64,000 nucleotides of DNA from Prescottella soli. Its GTDB lineage: Bacteria > Actinomycetota > Actinomycetes > Mycobacteriales > Mycobacteriaceae. The notes under the pieces were generated by a model. That model ran no database searches, had not been told where the DNA came from, and saw only the letters and a program-made list of their open reading frames with translations. Shown here piece after piece: positions 9,511 through 18,103 of this stretch; positions within the stretch are counted from its first letter, which is position 1, and each line of letters opens with the position of its first letter. Made by a program: the position numbers and the translations under genes. Location: positions 3,286,001 through 3,350,000 of the forward strand of contig NZ_CP157276.1 in the NCBI RefSeq assembly GCF_040024445.1, given 5' to 3'.

Positions 9511-9573
9511 TCAGCGCGGTCCGATCCCGCCCGCACCACCGGTGACGATCGCGACCTTTCCGGCAAGCCTCAT
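9511..9573 (-). pseudogene. Truncated N-terminus of a short-chain dehydrogenase (20 codons)
   Basis: An ATG at 9573 behind a near-perfect CGGAGGAG opens a 20-codon frame reading MRLAGKVAIVTGGAGGIGPR. This is the first beta strand and the TGxxxGxG NAD(P) loop of an SDR. It then stops (TGA at 9511-9513), two nucleotides before the ligase ATG reading in that direction. No SDR sequence continues in any frame. It is best explained as the surviving 5' end of an SDR gene left at a deletion or recombination junction. It may now serve as a translated leader for the ligase. Confidence 0.75.
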
Positions 9574-9772
9574 GATTCTCCTCCGATGTCGTTGGGGCCG
9601 TGTCCGGTCCGCCCGATGGAGCCTCGGTCCCGACGATACGGCGGTCGGGTGGCCCCGGGGAGGGAACGCGGCGCGGTGATCGGGGATAGTCTCGAGGTGA
9701 GGGTGTGGTTGCGTCCCGGCGAGGTGAGAGGACGATGGACCGCCACCGACCAACCGATCGGCGGTATCGGCC

Positions 9773-11065
9773 GTGAACGGCGGCACGCTGCTCGACGCCG
9801 TTCTCGTGCTGGTGTTCGTCGTGGTGGGCGGCGTGTTCGCCGCGACCGAGATGGCGCTCGTGTCGCTGCGCGAGGGTCAGATCCGAGCGCTCGCACAGCG
9901 CGGCCACCGCGGCACACGGGCGGCCGCCCTGGCCCGGAACCCGAATCGCTTCCTCTCCTCGGTCCAGATCGGCGTCACCGTGGCCGGATTCTTCTCCGCC
10001 GCGTTCGGCGCGTCGACACTCGCGCCGAGTTTCGCTCCGACGCTGGAGGACTGGGGTCTGTCGGTCGGCGCGGCGGACGCCGTGGCGCTCATCGGTACGA
10101 CTCTGGTGATCGCGTACCTGTCGCTGGTGCTCGGGGAGCTCGTTCCGAAACGTATTGCGTTGCAGAACGCCACCGGCGTCGCGCTGGTGACGGCACCCCC
10201 GCTGGACCGATTCGCGACCGTCGTCCGTCCGGTAATCTGGTTCCTGTCGGTCTCGACCAACGTGCTCGTCCGCATCCTCGGCGGGGACCCCTCCCGCAAG
10301 AGCGAGGAGATCACGTCCGGGGAACTGCGCGAGCTGGTCCTCGGGCACGCCGGCATCGCCGACGAGGAACGCCGCGTACTCTCCGAGGTGTTCGACGTGG
10401 GGCAGCGGACGCTGACCGAGGTGATGCGCCCGCGGACCGAGGTCGATTTCCTCGCCGCGGACCTCCCGGTTCGCAAGGCGCGCGGCGAGGCCCTGGCGCT
10501 GGGCCACAGCCGGTACCCGGTCGTGGGAACCTCGCTCGACGACATCGTGGGGTTCGTCCACGTTCGGGATCTCCTGCTCGCCGATCTCGACCGGACGCCC
10601 GCCGTCGGTCAGCTGTGTCGGACGATCCTGCGGTTGCCCGGGTCCAAGCCCGCGCTCGCCGCCCTGTCGCTGATGCGCCGCGGCAACGAGCAGATCCTCC
10701 TCGTCGTCGACGAGTACGGGGGCACGGCCGGTATCGCGACCCTCGAGGACATCGTCGAGGAGGTGGTCGGCGAGATCGGTGACGAGTTCGACCCGCTACC
10801 GAGGTCCGCGCCCGCCGCTCCCGACGCGGGTCGGGAGATGGACGGATTGCTCCTGGTCGAGGACTTCGAGAAGGAAACCGGGGCAACGGTTCCGGTGGGT
10901 CCGTACGAAACCGTCGCGGGCTACGTGCTGCACCGGCTGCAGCGCCTGCCGCGGGTGGGGGACGGCGTGGACGTGGACGGGTTCCGGCTGACGGTCAGCG
11001 AACTGGACGGCCGACGGATCGCGGCGTTGCGACTCTCGCCCCGCTATTCCTCCGGCTCCGCGTAG
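9773..11065 (+). CDS. CNNM/CBS-domain membrane protein of the hemolysin-C/CorC family
   Basis: 430 residues from GTG at 9773. The N-terminal CNNM (DUF21) domain has membrane helices (about residues 4-24, 65-90, 100-130) with the family pattern FAATEMALVSLREGQIRAL and LGELVPKRIALQ. Two CBS domains follow (about 205-340: VMRPRTEVDFL, YPVVGTSLDDIVGFVHVRDLL, EYGGTAGIATLEDIVEEVVGEI), then a CorC_HlyC C-terminal domain (about 350-428). The family is linked to Mg2+/Co2+ transport and divalent-ion homeostasis; the name hemolysin is historical. The 3' end overlaps the convergent polymerase gene by 22 bases. Confidence 0.9.
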   Translation: MNGGTLLDAVLVLVFVVVGGVFAATEMALVSLREGQIRALAQRGHRGTRAAALARNPNRFLSSVQIGVTVAGFFSAAFGASTLAPSFAPTLEDWGLSVGAADAVALIGTTLVIAYLSLVLGELVPKRIALQNATGVALVTAPPLDRFATVVRPVIWFLSVSTNVLVRILGGDPSRKSEEITSGELRELVLGHAGIADEERRVLSEVFDVGQRTLTEVMRPRTEVDFLAADLPVRKARGEALALGHSRYPVVGTSLDDIVGFVHVRDLLLADLDRTPAVGQLCRTILRLPGSKPALAALSLMRRGNEQILLVVDEYGGTAGIATLEDIVEEVVGEIGDEFDPLPRSAPAAPDAGREMDGLLLVEDFEKETGATVPVGPYETVAGYVLHRLQRLPRVGDGVDVDGFRLTVSELDGRRIAALRLSPRYSSGSA

Positions 11066-12609
11066 CACTCCCGGACCCCGACATCCATCGGGAACCGGAC
11101 GGCGGTGTCGCCGAACAGGAGTCGCGTCGCCGCATCGGCGGCGGCGAGGACGTGCGCGGCCGCGGCGTCGGGGCGGCGGGTGTGCACCACCACCTCGTCG
11201 TGCTGGAAGAACACCAGTTCGCCGTCGTCGGGTGAATCGGCCAGTCGGCGCCGCAGATCCGCGAGCAGGCACAGCGCCCACTCGGACGCCGTCGCCTGCA
11301 CGACGAAGTTGCGCGTGAACCGGCCGCGGGCGTGCGCGTCCCCGTTCGACCACCAGGAGTCCGACGGCGGTGGGCAGGCCCGGCCGAGCCACGAGTGCAC
11401 CACCTCGCCGCGCTCGCCGGCCCGGGCGGCGTCCTCGACGAACTGCACCGCCACCGGAAAACGCTTGCGCAGCATGGTCAGTAGCGCGCGGGCATCACCG
11501 GCGGTGGCGCCGTAGAGGACACCGAGGATCGCGACCTTGGCCTGCGCGCGATCACCGCCGAACGCCTCCGCCGCGACGGGGGAGTAGAGGTCGTCGGCGC
11601 CGGCAGCGGCCACCATGCGCGGATCGGCGGACATCGCCGCGAGGATGCGCGGCTCGAGCTGGCCGGCGTCGGCGATCACGAACGTGTGCCCGGGGTCGGC
11701 GATCACGCTCGAACGCAACGCCTTCGGGATCTGCAGCGCACCGCCGCCGCGGCTGGCCCAGCGGCCCGACACCACGCCGCCCGGCACGTACACCGGCCGG
11801 AACCGGTCCCCGCGGACCCACGCGTCCAGCCACGTCCAGCCGTTGGTGCTGTGCAGCTTCGCCAGGTCGCGGTAGCGGAGCAGCGGTTCGACGGCCGGGT
11901 GGTCGACCTCGCGCAGCAGGTACTTGCGGGTGGAGCCGAGCTCGATGCCCTCGCGCGCGAACGCCGCCACCACCTCCGGCTGCGACGCCGGGTTGACCGG
12001 CCGCCCGAACGCCGCCCCCACCTCGTCGGCGACCTCGCGCAGCCGGACCGGCGGCACATGCTCGGGGGTGCGCGGACCGAGCGCACGCTCGAGCAGCGCG
12101 CGATGCGCCGCGGTCGAGAACGGCAACCCGTCGTGGCTCATCTCCGCCGCCGCGAGCCCGCCCGCCGACTCGGCGGCCACCAGCAGTCGCAGCCGCGGAT
12201 CGTCGGCCACCGCGGCCAGTTGCCGCCGGTGCCGTTCGACGACGACGTCGGGCGGGGTCGTCGGCACCGCGTCGAACAGTCCCGGCCGATCGTCGACGGG
12301 GACATCGGCGGCGGGAGTGACCCGACCGGCCCGCATGTCGAGCAGCGCGCCGGTGAGCCGCAGATCGTGGCACCGCCGCACCCGGACACCGTCCGCCAGC
12401 AGCGGCGGACTGACCCGGGCGGTGTCCTCGAACACCCAGCGCGGGTGCTCGGCCGCCTCGATCTCGCGGACCGTGGCGGCGACGTCGGACACGCGTCGCG
12501 GCTCGCCGAGCACCGTGCCGGACTCGTCGGTCCGGACCAGCGTGGCACCGTCGCTGTCGGGTACCAGCACCGTTCTCACGCCGACCAGTGTGCGTGACGG
12601 CACCGACAC
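11044..12609 (-). CDS. PolA-like bifunctional 3'-5' exonuclease/DNA polymerase family protein
   Basis: 521 residues, shorter than Pol I. The C-terminal half is a family A polymerase palm and fingers. Motif A is ADAGQLEPR (consensus DYSQIELR), motif B is RAQAKVAILGVLYG with the O-helix Lys and YG, and motif C is FFQHDEVVVHT with the HDE triad. The N-terminal third sits where the 3'-5' exonuclease should be, but I cannot see a D-x-E exonuclease I motif there. Many actinobacteria carry this second short PolA homologue, and its role is unsettled. The annotated start is GTG at 12609; a GTG at 12579 (VRTVLVPDSDG) is an alternative. It follows a LysR gene by 3 bases on the same strand. Confidence 0.85.
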   Translation of the reverse strand: MSVPSRTLVGVRTVLVPDSDGATLVRTDESGTVLGEPRRVSDVAATVREIEAAEHPRWVFEDTARVSPPLLADGVRVRRCHDLRLTGALLDMRAGRVTPAADVPVDDRPGLFDAVPTTPPDVVVERHRRQLAAVADDPRLRLLVAAESAGGLAAAEMSHDGLPFSTAAHRALLERALGPRTPEHVPPVRLREVADEVGAAFGRPVNPASQPEVVAAFAREGIELGSTRKYLLREVDHPAVEPLLRYRDLAKLHSTNGWTWLDAWVRGDRFRPVYVPGGVVSGRWASRGGGALQIPKALRSSVIADPGHTFVIADAGQLEPRILAAMSADPRMVAAAGADDLYSPVAAEAFGGDRAQAKVAILGVLYGATAGDARALLTMLRKRFPVAVQFVEDAARAGERGEVVHSWLGRACPPPSDSWWSNGDAHARGRFTRNFVVQATASEWALCLLADLRRRLADSPDDGELVFFQHDEVVVHTRRPDAAAAHVLAAADAATRLLFGDTAVRFPMDVGVRECYAEPEE

Positions 12610-12612
12610 CGC

Positions 12613-13587
12613 CTAGGTGACGGCAGTGCCGCGGGCGATGTCCCCGTCGCGGCGACTCGGGTGAACCGCCCAGGACGGGAGCCACGTCGGCTCGGGGACA
12701 GGGGCCAGGCCGCGGAAGTGGTCGACGATTCCGCGCAGTCCGGGGTGCGGATTCGTTCTGGGCAGGATGAGCGAGATCGGGTAAGCGAGCGTGGGGTTGG
12801 CGATCGGGATCCGGCGCAGGTCGTAGTTCGTCGGCCAGATGTAGCGATCGCGCGCGCCGACCAGGGTGGCTACGTCCGGGGAGTCCGCGAGCGTGTCGAA
12901 CAGCACCTCGTTGCCGAAGTTCGGGCCCGCGGCATCGATGCGGAGATCGAAGGCGGCGCTGAGCTGATCGTAGAACTCCGCCCATTCGCTGCGGGGCGCG
13001 ATACCCGGCACCCAGATCCGATGCCGGCGCAGCTGCGGTGGTGTCAGCGTCCGCGCGGAGGCGAGGGGATGTCTCGGGCCGACGAGGAGTTCCAGCGGCG
13101 AGTCGAACGCGTGGATCATGTGCACGGCGCCCGGCAGCGTTGCCGGATCGGTGACCGTGCGGAACGATGCGTCGATCTCGCCCGCCTCGACGGCGGCGAC
13201 CGCCGCCCGCGGGTCGTTGACCTTGAGGGTCACCACGTCGAGGTCGATTTCGGAATGCGCCCGCCAATAGTCGTGTAGGACAACGGCTTGCGCGGTCCGC
13301 AAGCCGAGGACGTCGATCCGCAGGGCCCGCGAGCCCGGCCGCACCGCGGCGACGGCGCGATCGACACCCGTGACGATGCTTCGTGCGTGGGGAAGGAACG
13401 CCTGGCCGTCGAGCGTCAGCTCGACCCCGCGGGCGGTACGGGTGAACAGGCGGACCTCGAGCTCGCGCTCGAGGGTCGCGATCCGCTTCGAGACGGCCTG
13501 TTGCGTCACGCCCAACTCGCCGGCCGCGTGTTGGAGCTGTCCGAGCTCGGCCGCGCGGACGAAGGATCGCACTGCCTCGGTATCCAC
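12613..13587 (-). CDS. LysR family transcriptional regulator
   Basis: 324 residues from GTG at 13587. The N-terminal winged HTH (about residues 1-60) has the usual SFVRAAELGQLQHAAGELGVTQQ recognition region (positions about 8-32) followed by AVSKRIATLERELEVRLFTR. A LysR substrate-binding domain fills the rest. The gene is divergent from an efflux-type MFS gene at 13712 with only 124 bases between them. By the common LysR arrangement it probably controls that gene and itself. It is followed closely by the polymerase gene, a functionally unrelated neighbour that may share its transcript. Confidence 0.9.
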   Translation of the reverse strand: MDTEAVRSFVRAAELGQLQHAAGELGVTQQAVSKRIATLERELEVRLFTRTARGVELTLDGQAFLPHARSIVTGVDRAVAAVRPGSRALRIDVLGLRTAQAVVLHDYWRAHSEIDLDVVTLKVNDPRAAVAAVEAGEIDASFRTVTDPATLPGAVHMIHAFDSPLELLVGPRHPLASARTLTPPQLRRHRIWVPGIAPRSEWAEFYDQLSAAFDLRIDAAGPNFGNEVLFDTLADSPDVATLVGARDRYIWPTNYDLRRIPIANPTLAYPISLILPRTNPHPGLRGIVDHFRGLAPVPEPTWLPSWAVHPSRRDGDIARGTAVT

Positions 13588-13711
13588 CGGCCCAGCCTAC
13601 AAGTGCCCAACCGATCGTTGTGGCTCTCCGGCGGCCAGTTGTTTGATCCTGCACCGATGCGGCTGATGTGATTCCGGTCCCCCCAAACATCGGTTGTGGC
13701 AGAGGAGTCGC

Positions 13712-14941
13712 ATGCGCGTGCAATCGGGACGCAGCCTCGACCGGCTGTGGTCGGCCTACGCCGTCAGTGCCTACGGCACGTGGATCGCCTTCGGTGCGTT
13801 CCCCCTCATCGCGGTGCACGTGCTGCACTCATCGGCCTTCGCCGTCTCGCTGCTCGACGCGGCCGGGCTGACCGTCGCGGCGATCGTGGCAGTCCCGCTC
13901 GGGCCCTGGATCGAACACCGGGCCAAACGACCGGTGATGATCGCCATGGACCTGGGCCGGTTCCTCGCGATGGCGAGCGTTCCGATCGCGTACTTCGTCG
14001 GCTTGCTGACCTACGGCCAACTGCTGGTCGTATCGGTCGTCTCCGGAACCGCGGGCATCGCCTTCACCGCCGCGTCCGGCGCGTACCTGAAACACCTCGT
14101 CCGGGGCGACCAGCTCCTTGTCGCGAACGGAAGATTCGAAGGCACGAGCTGGGTGGCGACCGCGGTGGGGCCGCCCCTCGGCGGCGCACTCGTCGGGCTT
14201 CTCGGCCCGGTCGTCACCGTCGCCGCCGACGCCGTCAGCTTTCTGCTGTCTGCGCTCGGGGTCCTCCGCATCCGTGGCGACGACGTCGCGGCTCCCCGGG
14301 ACACGGCCACCGGATTGCGCGTCACCGACCTCCTGGGCGGCTGGCTGTTGATCCTTCACGACCGCGCACTACGGCGCCTGTTCCTCAACTCGATCCTGGT
14401 CGCCGGCCTGATCACGGCCACCGTCCCGCTCCTGGCCGTCCTCCTGCTGGGCGAATACCACTTCCCGGCCTGGCAATACGGTCTCGCGTTCGGCGTCCCG
14501 GCGCTCGGCGGCTTCGCGGGTGCCCGTCTCTCCGCGCGCCTCGTCGCCCGCTACGGCCGTCACCGAGTCATGACCGTCTCCGGCTGGCTGCGCTCGATCT
14601 TCCCGCTCGGCCTCGCCTTCATCCAACCCGGCATCGCAGGACTCCTCACGGTGATCGTCGTCGAGGGCCTGCTGATCACCTGCATGGGCATCTTCAACCC
14701 GATCAGCGCGACGGAACGCCTGCAACGCACTCCCGCCGATCACGCCGCACGAGTCCTCACCGCATGGAGTGTCAGCAGCAAACTCCTCCAAGCTGCCCTC
14801 GTGGTGGTCTGGGGCATCCTCGCTACGCTCACCGACCCGCTCGCCGCGATCACCGTCTCCGGCGTGCTGCTGCTGGCCACCCCGCTCCTGCTGCCCAAGC
14901 CCGAGCACATGCTCGATCCCGTGACGGCGCCGACCGTCTAG
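13712..14941 (+). CDS. MFS efflux transporter (MefA/EntS-like MFS_3 group)
   Basis: 409 residues from ATG at 13712, chosen because AGAGGAG lies just upstream; a TTG 18 bases earlier is less likely. It is hydrophobic throughout with about 12 membrane segments. The layout RLWSAYAVSAYGTWIAFGAF at the N-terminus and the EHRAKRPVMIAMDLGRF loop between helices 2 and 3 resemble drug or siderophore exporters of the MFS_3 group. A LysR gene is divergent at 13587, so it is likely induced by a small molecule. Its last codons overlap the convergent acyl-CoA dehydrogenase gene by four bases. Confidence 0.85.
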   Translation: MRVQSGRSLDRLWSAYAVSAYGTWIAFGAFPLIAVHVLHSSAFAVSLLDAAGLTVAAIVAVPLGPWIEHRAKRPVMIAMDLGRFLAMASVPIAYFVGLLTYGQLLVVSVVSGTAGIAFTAASGAYLKHLVRGDQLLVANGRFEGTSWVATAVGPPLGGALVGLLGPVVTVAADAVSFLLSALGVLRIRGDDVAAPRDTATGLRVTDLLGGWLLILHDRALRRLFLNSILVAGLITATVPLLAVLLLGEYHFPAWQYGLAFGVPALGGFAGARLSARLVARYGRHRVMTVSGWLRSIFPLGLAFIQPGIAGLLTVIVVEGLLITCMGIFNPISATERLQRTPADHAARVLTAWSVSSKLLQAALVVVWGILATLTDPLAAITVSGVLLLATPLLLPKPEHMLDPVTAPTV

Positions 14942-16899
14942 GCGGTCGGCTCCTCCGCCGCGTCGGCGGGTGTCGCGGCCGGGTAGCGGCGGGCCACGTT
15001 CTCCTCGGCCGAGGGTCCCGGCGCCCAGGGCGCGATCCAGGGCCCGGTGCCCTCGGTCTGATCGAGCACCCCGGTCTCCAGCCAGGTGTACTCACCGCCG
15101 AGCACCTTGCGAGCGATGCGGTGGTCGGTCTCGTCGGTGTTCTCCCACAGCGCGGCGAACAGTCGCTCGACGCGCAGCCGGGACTGCCGGCAGAACGCGT
15201 CGGCCAGGTCGGTGGCGGTCGCGCCCCGGGCGGGATCCTCGGTGCGTTCCATCTCGGCGCGCACGCAGGCCGCCGACATGGCGAACAGTTCCGCGCCGAT
15301 GTCGACGATGCGGCCGAGGAAGGACTGGTGCTTCTCCATCCCGGCCTGCCAGCGCGCCATGCCGTAGAACGTGGATCGCGCGAGCTTCCGGGCGTTTCGC
15401 TCGATGAACCGCAGATGTGTTGCCAGTGAACCGAATTCACCGTAGGAGTTGGGCAGTTGCCCCTTGCCGGAGACCAGGTGCGGCAGCCACTTGGCGTAGA
15501 AGCCGCTGGCCCCCAGCGCGGCCTTGGCCTTGTGCTGCATGTCGGCCTTGGGGTCGGCCAGATCGCCGGCTGCGGTCAGGTGCGCGTCGACGGCTTCGCG
15601 GGCGATGAGCAGTCGCATGATCTCGCTCGACCCCTCGAAGATCCGATTGATTCGCAGGTCTCGCAGCAGTTGTTCGGCCGGCACCGCGCGCTCACCGCGG
15701 GCGGCCAGCGACGCGGCCGTCTCGTAGCCGCGCCCGCCGCGGATCTGGATGAGTTCGTCGGCGATCTGGCACGCCATCTCGCTCGCCCACAGCTTGGCGA
15801 GCGCGGCCTCGATGCGGATGTCGTTGCGGCCCTCGTCGGCCATCTGACCGGACAGATCCAGCACTGCCTCCAGCGCGAACGTGGTGGCAGCGATGAACGA
15901 GATCTTCGCGGCAACCTCGCCGTGTTCGCCGATCGGCCTGCCCCACTGCACCCGCTCGGCGGACCACTCGCGGGCGATCTTGAGTGACCACTTGCCGGCC
16001 GCGGCGCACATCGCGGGCAGCGCCAGTCGGCCGGTGTTCAAGGTGGTCAACGCGATCTTCAGGCCGTCTCCTTCGCGTCCGATCAGATTCTCGGCCGGGA
16101 CCCGCACCCGGTGCAGTCGGGTGACGCCGTTCTCGATTCCCCGCAGACCCATGAAGGCGTTGCGGCGTTCGACGGTGATGCCGGGGGAGTCGGCCTCGAC
16201 CACGAAGGCGCTGATCCCGCCGCGATGACCCTCGCTCCGCGGGACGCGCGCCATCACCACGAGAAGTTCCGCCACCACACCGTTGGTGGTCCACAGTTTG
16301 ACGCCGTCGAGCAGGTAGGCGGCGCCGCCGTCGACCGGAGTGGCGGTCGAGGCCATCCGGGCCGGATCCGAGCCGACATCCGGTTCGGTCAGCAGAAACG
16401 CCGAGACGGCGCCCTTCGCGCAGCGCGGCAGGAAGGCCTGCTTCTGCGCGGGGGTGCCGGCCAGCTTCAGCGGCTCCGGCACGCCGATGGACTGGTGCGC
16501 CGACAGCAGCGCGCCCACGCTCGGGTGCACGGAGGACGCCACCATCAGGGCGCGGTTGTAGGCGACCTGGGACAGGCCGAGCCCGCCGTACTCGGTGGGC
16601 ACCTTGAGCCCGAAGCAGCCGAGTTCGGCCAGGCCCGCGACGTACTCGTCGGGGATGCGGGCGTCCCGCTCGATCACCGACCCGTCGAGACCGCGGCAGT
16701 ACTCCTCCAGCTGGGCGATGAACGCCTTCGTCCGCTCCTCCTCCGCGGGCGCAGGCCTGGGAAAGGGGTGTACCAGGTCGAGCTGGAACCGGCCGAGGAA
16801 CAACTCCTTGGCGAAGGACGGCTTTTCCCAGCCCTCCTCGCGTGCTTCCTCGGCGACAGCTCGCGCCTGTTCTTCCGTCACCTCGGTAGGTGCAACCAT
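14938..16899 (-). CDS. Large acyl-CoA dehydrogenase (VLCAD/ACAD9-like layout)
   Basis: 653 residues. An ACAD core spans about residues 60-440: FAD-binding LLTEPDVGSDPARMAST, the KLWTTNG strand, and the substrate-side IFEGSSEIMRLLIAREAVDAH, where the Glu of FEGSSE corresponds to the base in VLCAD-like enzymes. A C-terminal extension of about 200 residues is also typical of VLCAD/ACAD9 and some FadE proteins. It carries out alpha,beta-dehydrogenation of an acyl-CoA with electrons passed to ETF. ATG at 16899 is the first start in frame. It is divergent from the LysR gene at 17012, which is a plausible regulator. The chain length of the substrate cannot be read from sequence. Confidence 0.9.
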   Translation of the reverse strand: MVAPTEVTEEQARAVAEEAREEGWEKPSFAKELFLGRFQLDLVHPFPRPAPAEEERTKAFIAQLEEYCRGLDGSVIERDARIPDEYVAGLAELGCFGLKVPTEYGGLGLSQVAYNRALMVASSVHPSVGALLSAHQSIGVPEPLKLAGTPAQKQAFLPRCAKGAVSAFLLTEPDVGSDPARMASTATPVDGGAAYLLDGVKLWTTNGVVAELLVVMARVPRSEGHRGGISAFVVEADSPGITVERRNAFMGLRGIENGVTRLHRVRVPAENLIGREGDGLKIALTTLNTGRLALPAMCAAAGKWSLKIAREWSAERVQWGRPIGEHGEVAAKISFIAATTFALEAVLDLSGQMADEGRNDIRIEAALAKLWASEMACQIADELIQIRGGRGYETAASLAARGERAVPAEQLLRDLRINRIFEGSSEIMRLLIAREAVDAHLTAAGDLADPKADMQHKAKAALGASGFYAKWLPHLVSGKGQLPNSYGEFGSLATHLRFIERNARKLARSTFYGMARWQAGMEKHQSFLGRIVDIGAELFAMSAACVRAEMERTEDPARGATATDLADAFCRQSRLRVERLFAALWENTDETDHRIARKVLGGEYTWLETGVLDQTEGTGPWIAPWAPGPSAEENVARRYPAATPADAAEEPTA

Positions 16900-17011
16900 G
16901 ATCCGCCTCCTCGACGAGAGCGATCGAAGAACCTATCCACAAAGCTACTGGCGAGTATTCCCCTCGATCCGGGTTTGCGGAACCCGTGCCAGAATCGATG
17001 CGGAGGTAACG

Positions 17012-17938
17012 ATGGTCAGCTCGGCAAGGCCCCCGACGTACACAATGCGCCAACTGTTCGTATTCGTGGCCGTCGCCGAGACCGGCACCATCCGCGCCGC
17101 AGCCGACCGACTGCACGTGTCCCAGTCCGCGGTCTCGCTCGCGATCACCGAACTGGAACGCGGGCTCAAGTCCCAGCTGTGCGTGCGCCGCCGCGCGCAC
17201 GGCGTCCAGCTGACGCCGACGGGCGAGCGGGTGCTGACGCGGGCGAAGGCCCTGCTCGAGCAGGCCGGGGACCTGGCCGCGGAGGCGTCCGGCGCCGCGG
17301 GCGTCCTCACCGGTCCGCTCGCGATCGGCTGCTACTCGTCCCTGGGCCCGACGCTGCTGCCCCGGCTGCTCTACGAGTTCAACCAGCTGCACCCGCAGGT
17401 GACGGTGGACTTCGTCGAGGACACCCAGGACCGGCTCGAGCAACGCCTGATGTCGGGCGAACTGGACCTCGCGATCGTCTACGACCTCGACCTGTCGCCC
17501 GAGCTGCGGCGGACCCGGATGGACACCCGCCAGCCGGCGATCCTGCTGCCCGCCGAGCACCGGCTGGCCGACGCCCCCGTCATCGAGCTGGCCGAACTCG
17601 CGGACGAACCGATGGTGCTGCTCGACGCGCCGCCGAGCTCGTTCCACGCCCTGCAGATGTGCAGCCGGGCCGGGTTCACCCCGCAGATCCGATTCCGCCC
17701 CAAGAACTTCGAGACGGCCCGCGCGCTCGTGGGCCGCGGCTTCGGCTGGACCCTGCTGATCCAGCGCCCCCAGCTCGACGTCACCTACGAGGGGCTCGGC
17801 GTCGTCGTGCGTCCCGAGGTGGAGCCGCCGGTGCCCGAGGTCGACATTCTGCTGGTGTGGTCGCAGGACGCACTCCTGAGTCGCGCGGCGCGGGCGTTCG
17901 TGGAGTTCGCGGCGGACGGCGACGGCACTCCCTTCTGA
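17012..17938 (+). CDS. LysR family regulator at the head of the catabolic island
   Basis: 308 residues. ATG at 17012 is preceded by CGGAGGTAAC, so it is preferred over the long upstream extension of the same frame. The HTH (about 10-65) contains TIRAAADRLHVSQSAVSLAI, and the effector domain contains LAIGCYSSLGPTLLPRLL followed by a CysB-fold pattern. The gene is divergent from the acyl-CoA dehydrogenase and is followed after 165 bases by an MHS transporter and a flavin hydroxylase. The 11-mer ACCTATCC(A/G)CA occurs both in the divergent region (16931-16941) and upstream of the transporter (17951-17961), so the LysR protein could act at both. This is inference. Confidence 0.9.
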   Translation: MVSSARPPTYTMRQLFVFVAVAETGTIRAAADRLHVSQSAVSLAITELERGLKSQLCVRRRAHGVQLTPTGERVLTRAKALLEQAGDLAAEASGAAGVLTGPLAIGCYSSLGPTLLPRLLYEFNQLHPQVTVDFVEDTQDRLEQRLMSGELDLAIVYDLDLSPELRRTRMDTRQPAILLPAEHRLADAPVIELAELADEPMVLLDAPPSSFHALQMCSRAGFTPQIRFRPKNFETARALVGRGFGWTLLIQRPQLDVTYEGLGVVVRPEVEPPVPEVDILLVWSQDALLSRAARAFVEFAADGDGTPF

Positions 17939-17997
17939 CCCTCCGCGCCGACCTATCCGCAGGATTCCTGCGCTTCTACCTCGCTTTCTTGCGCTTT

Positions 17998-18010
17998 TCA
18001 CACGATGTGA
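17998..18010. promoter_or_regulatory. 13-bp inverted repeat upstream of MHS transporter
   Basis: TCACA-CGA-TGTGA is a perfect 5-3-5 palindrome, 94 bases before the transporter ATG. The core ACACGATGTG recurs on the other strand in the P450 promoter region (33449-33458) and, with one change, at the start of the merR gene (22261-22273). It is a candidate operator for a shared regulator; which one is unknown. Confidence 0.4.
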
Positions 18011-18103
18011 TCCAGGTCAAGATGTCCTGCAGGCCGCTTCGTCGGCGCGCGTGCAGGTGGGTCTCTTCCCTGCGCGGTTCCAGAGTTGAAAGGCACCCGA
18101 ACC

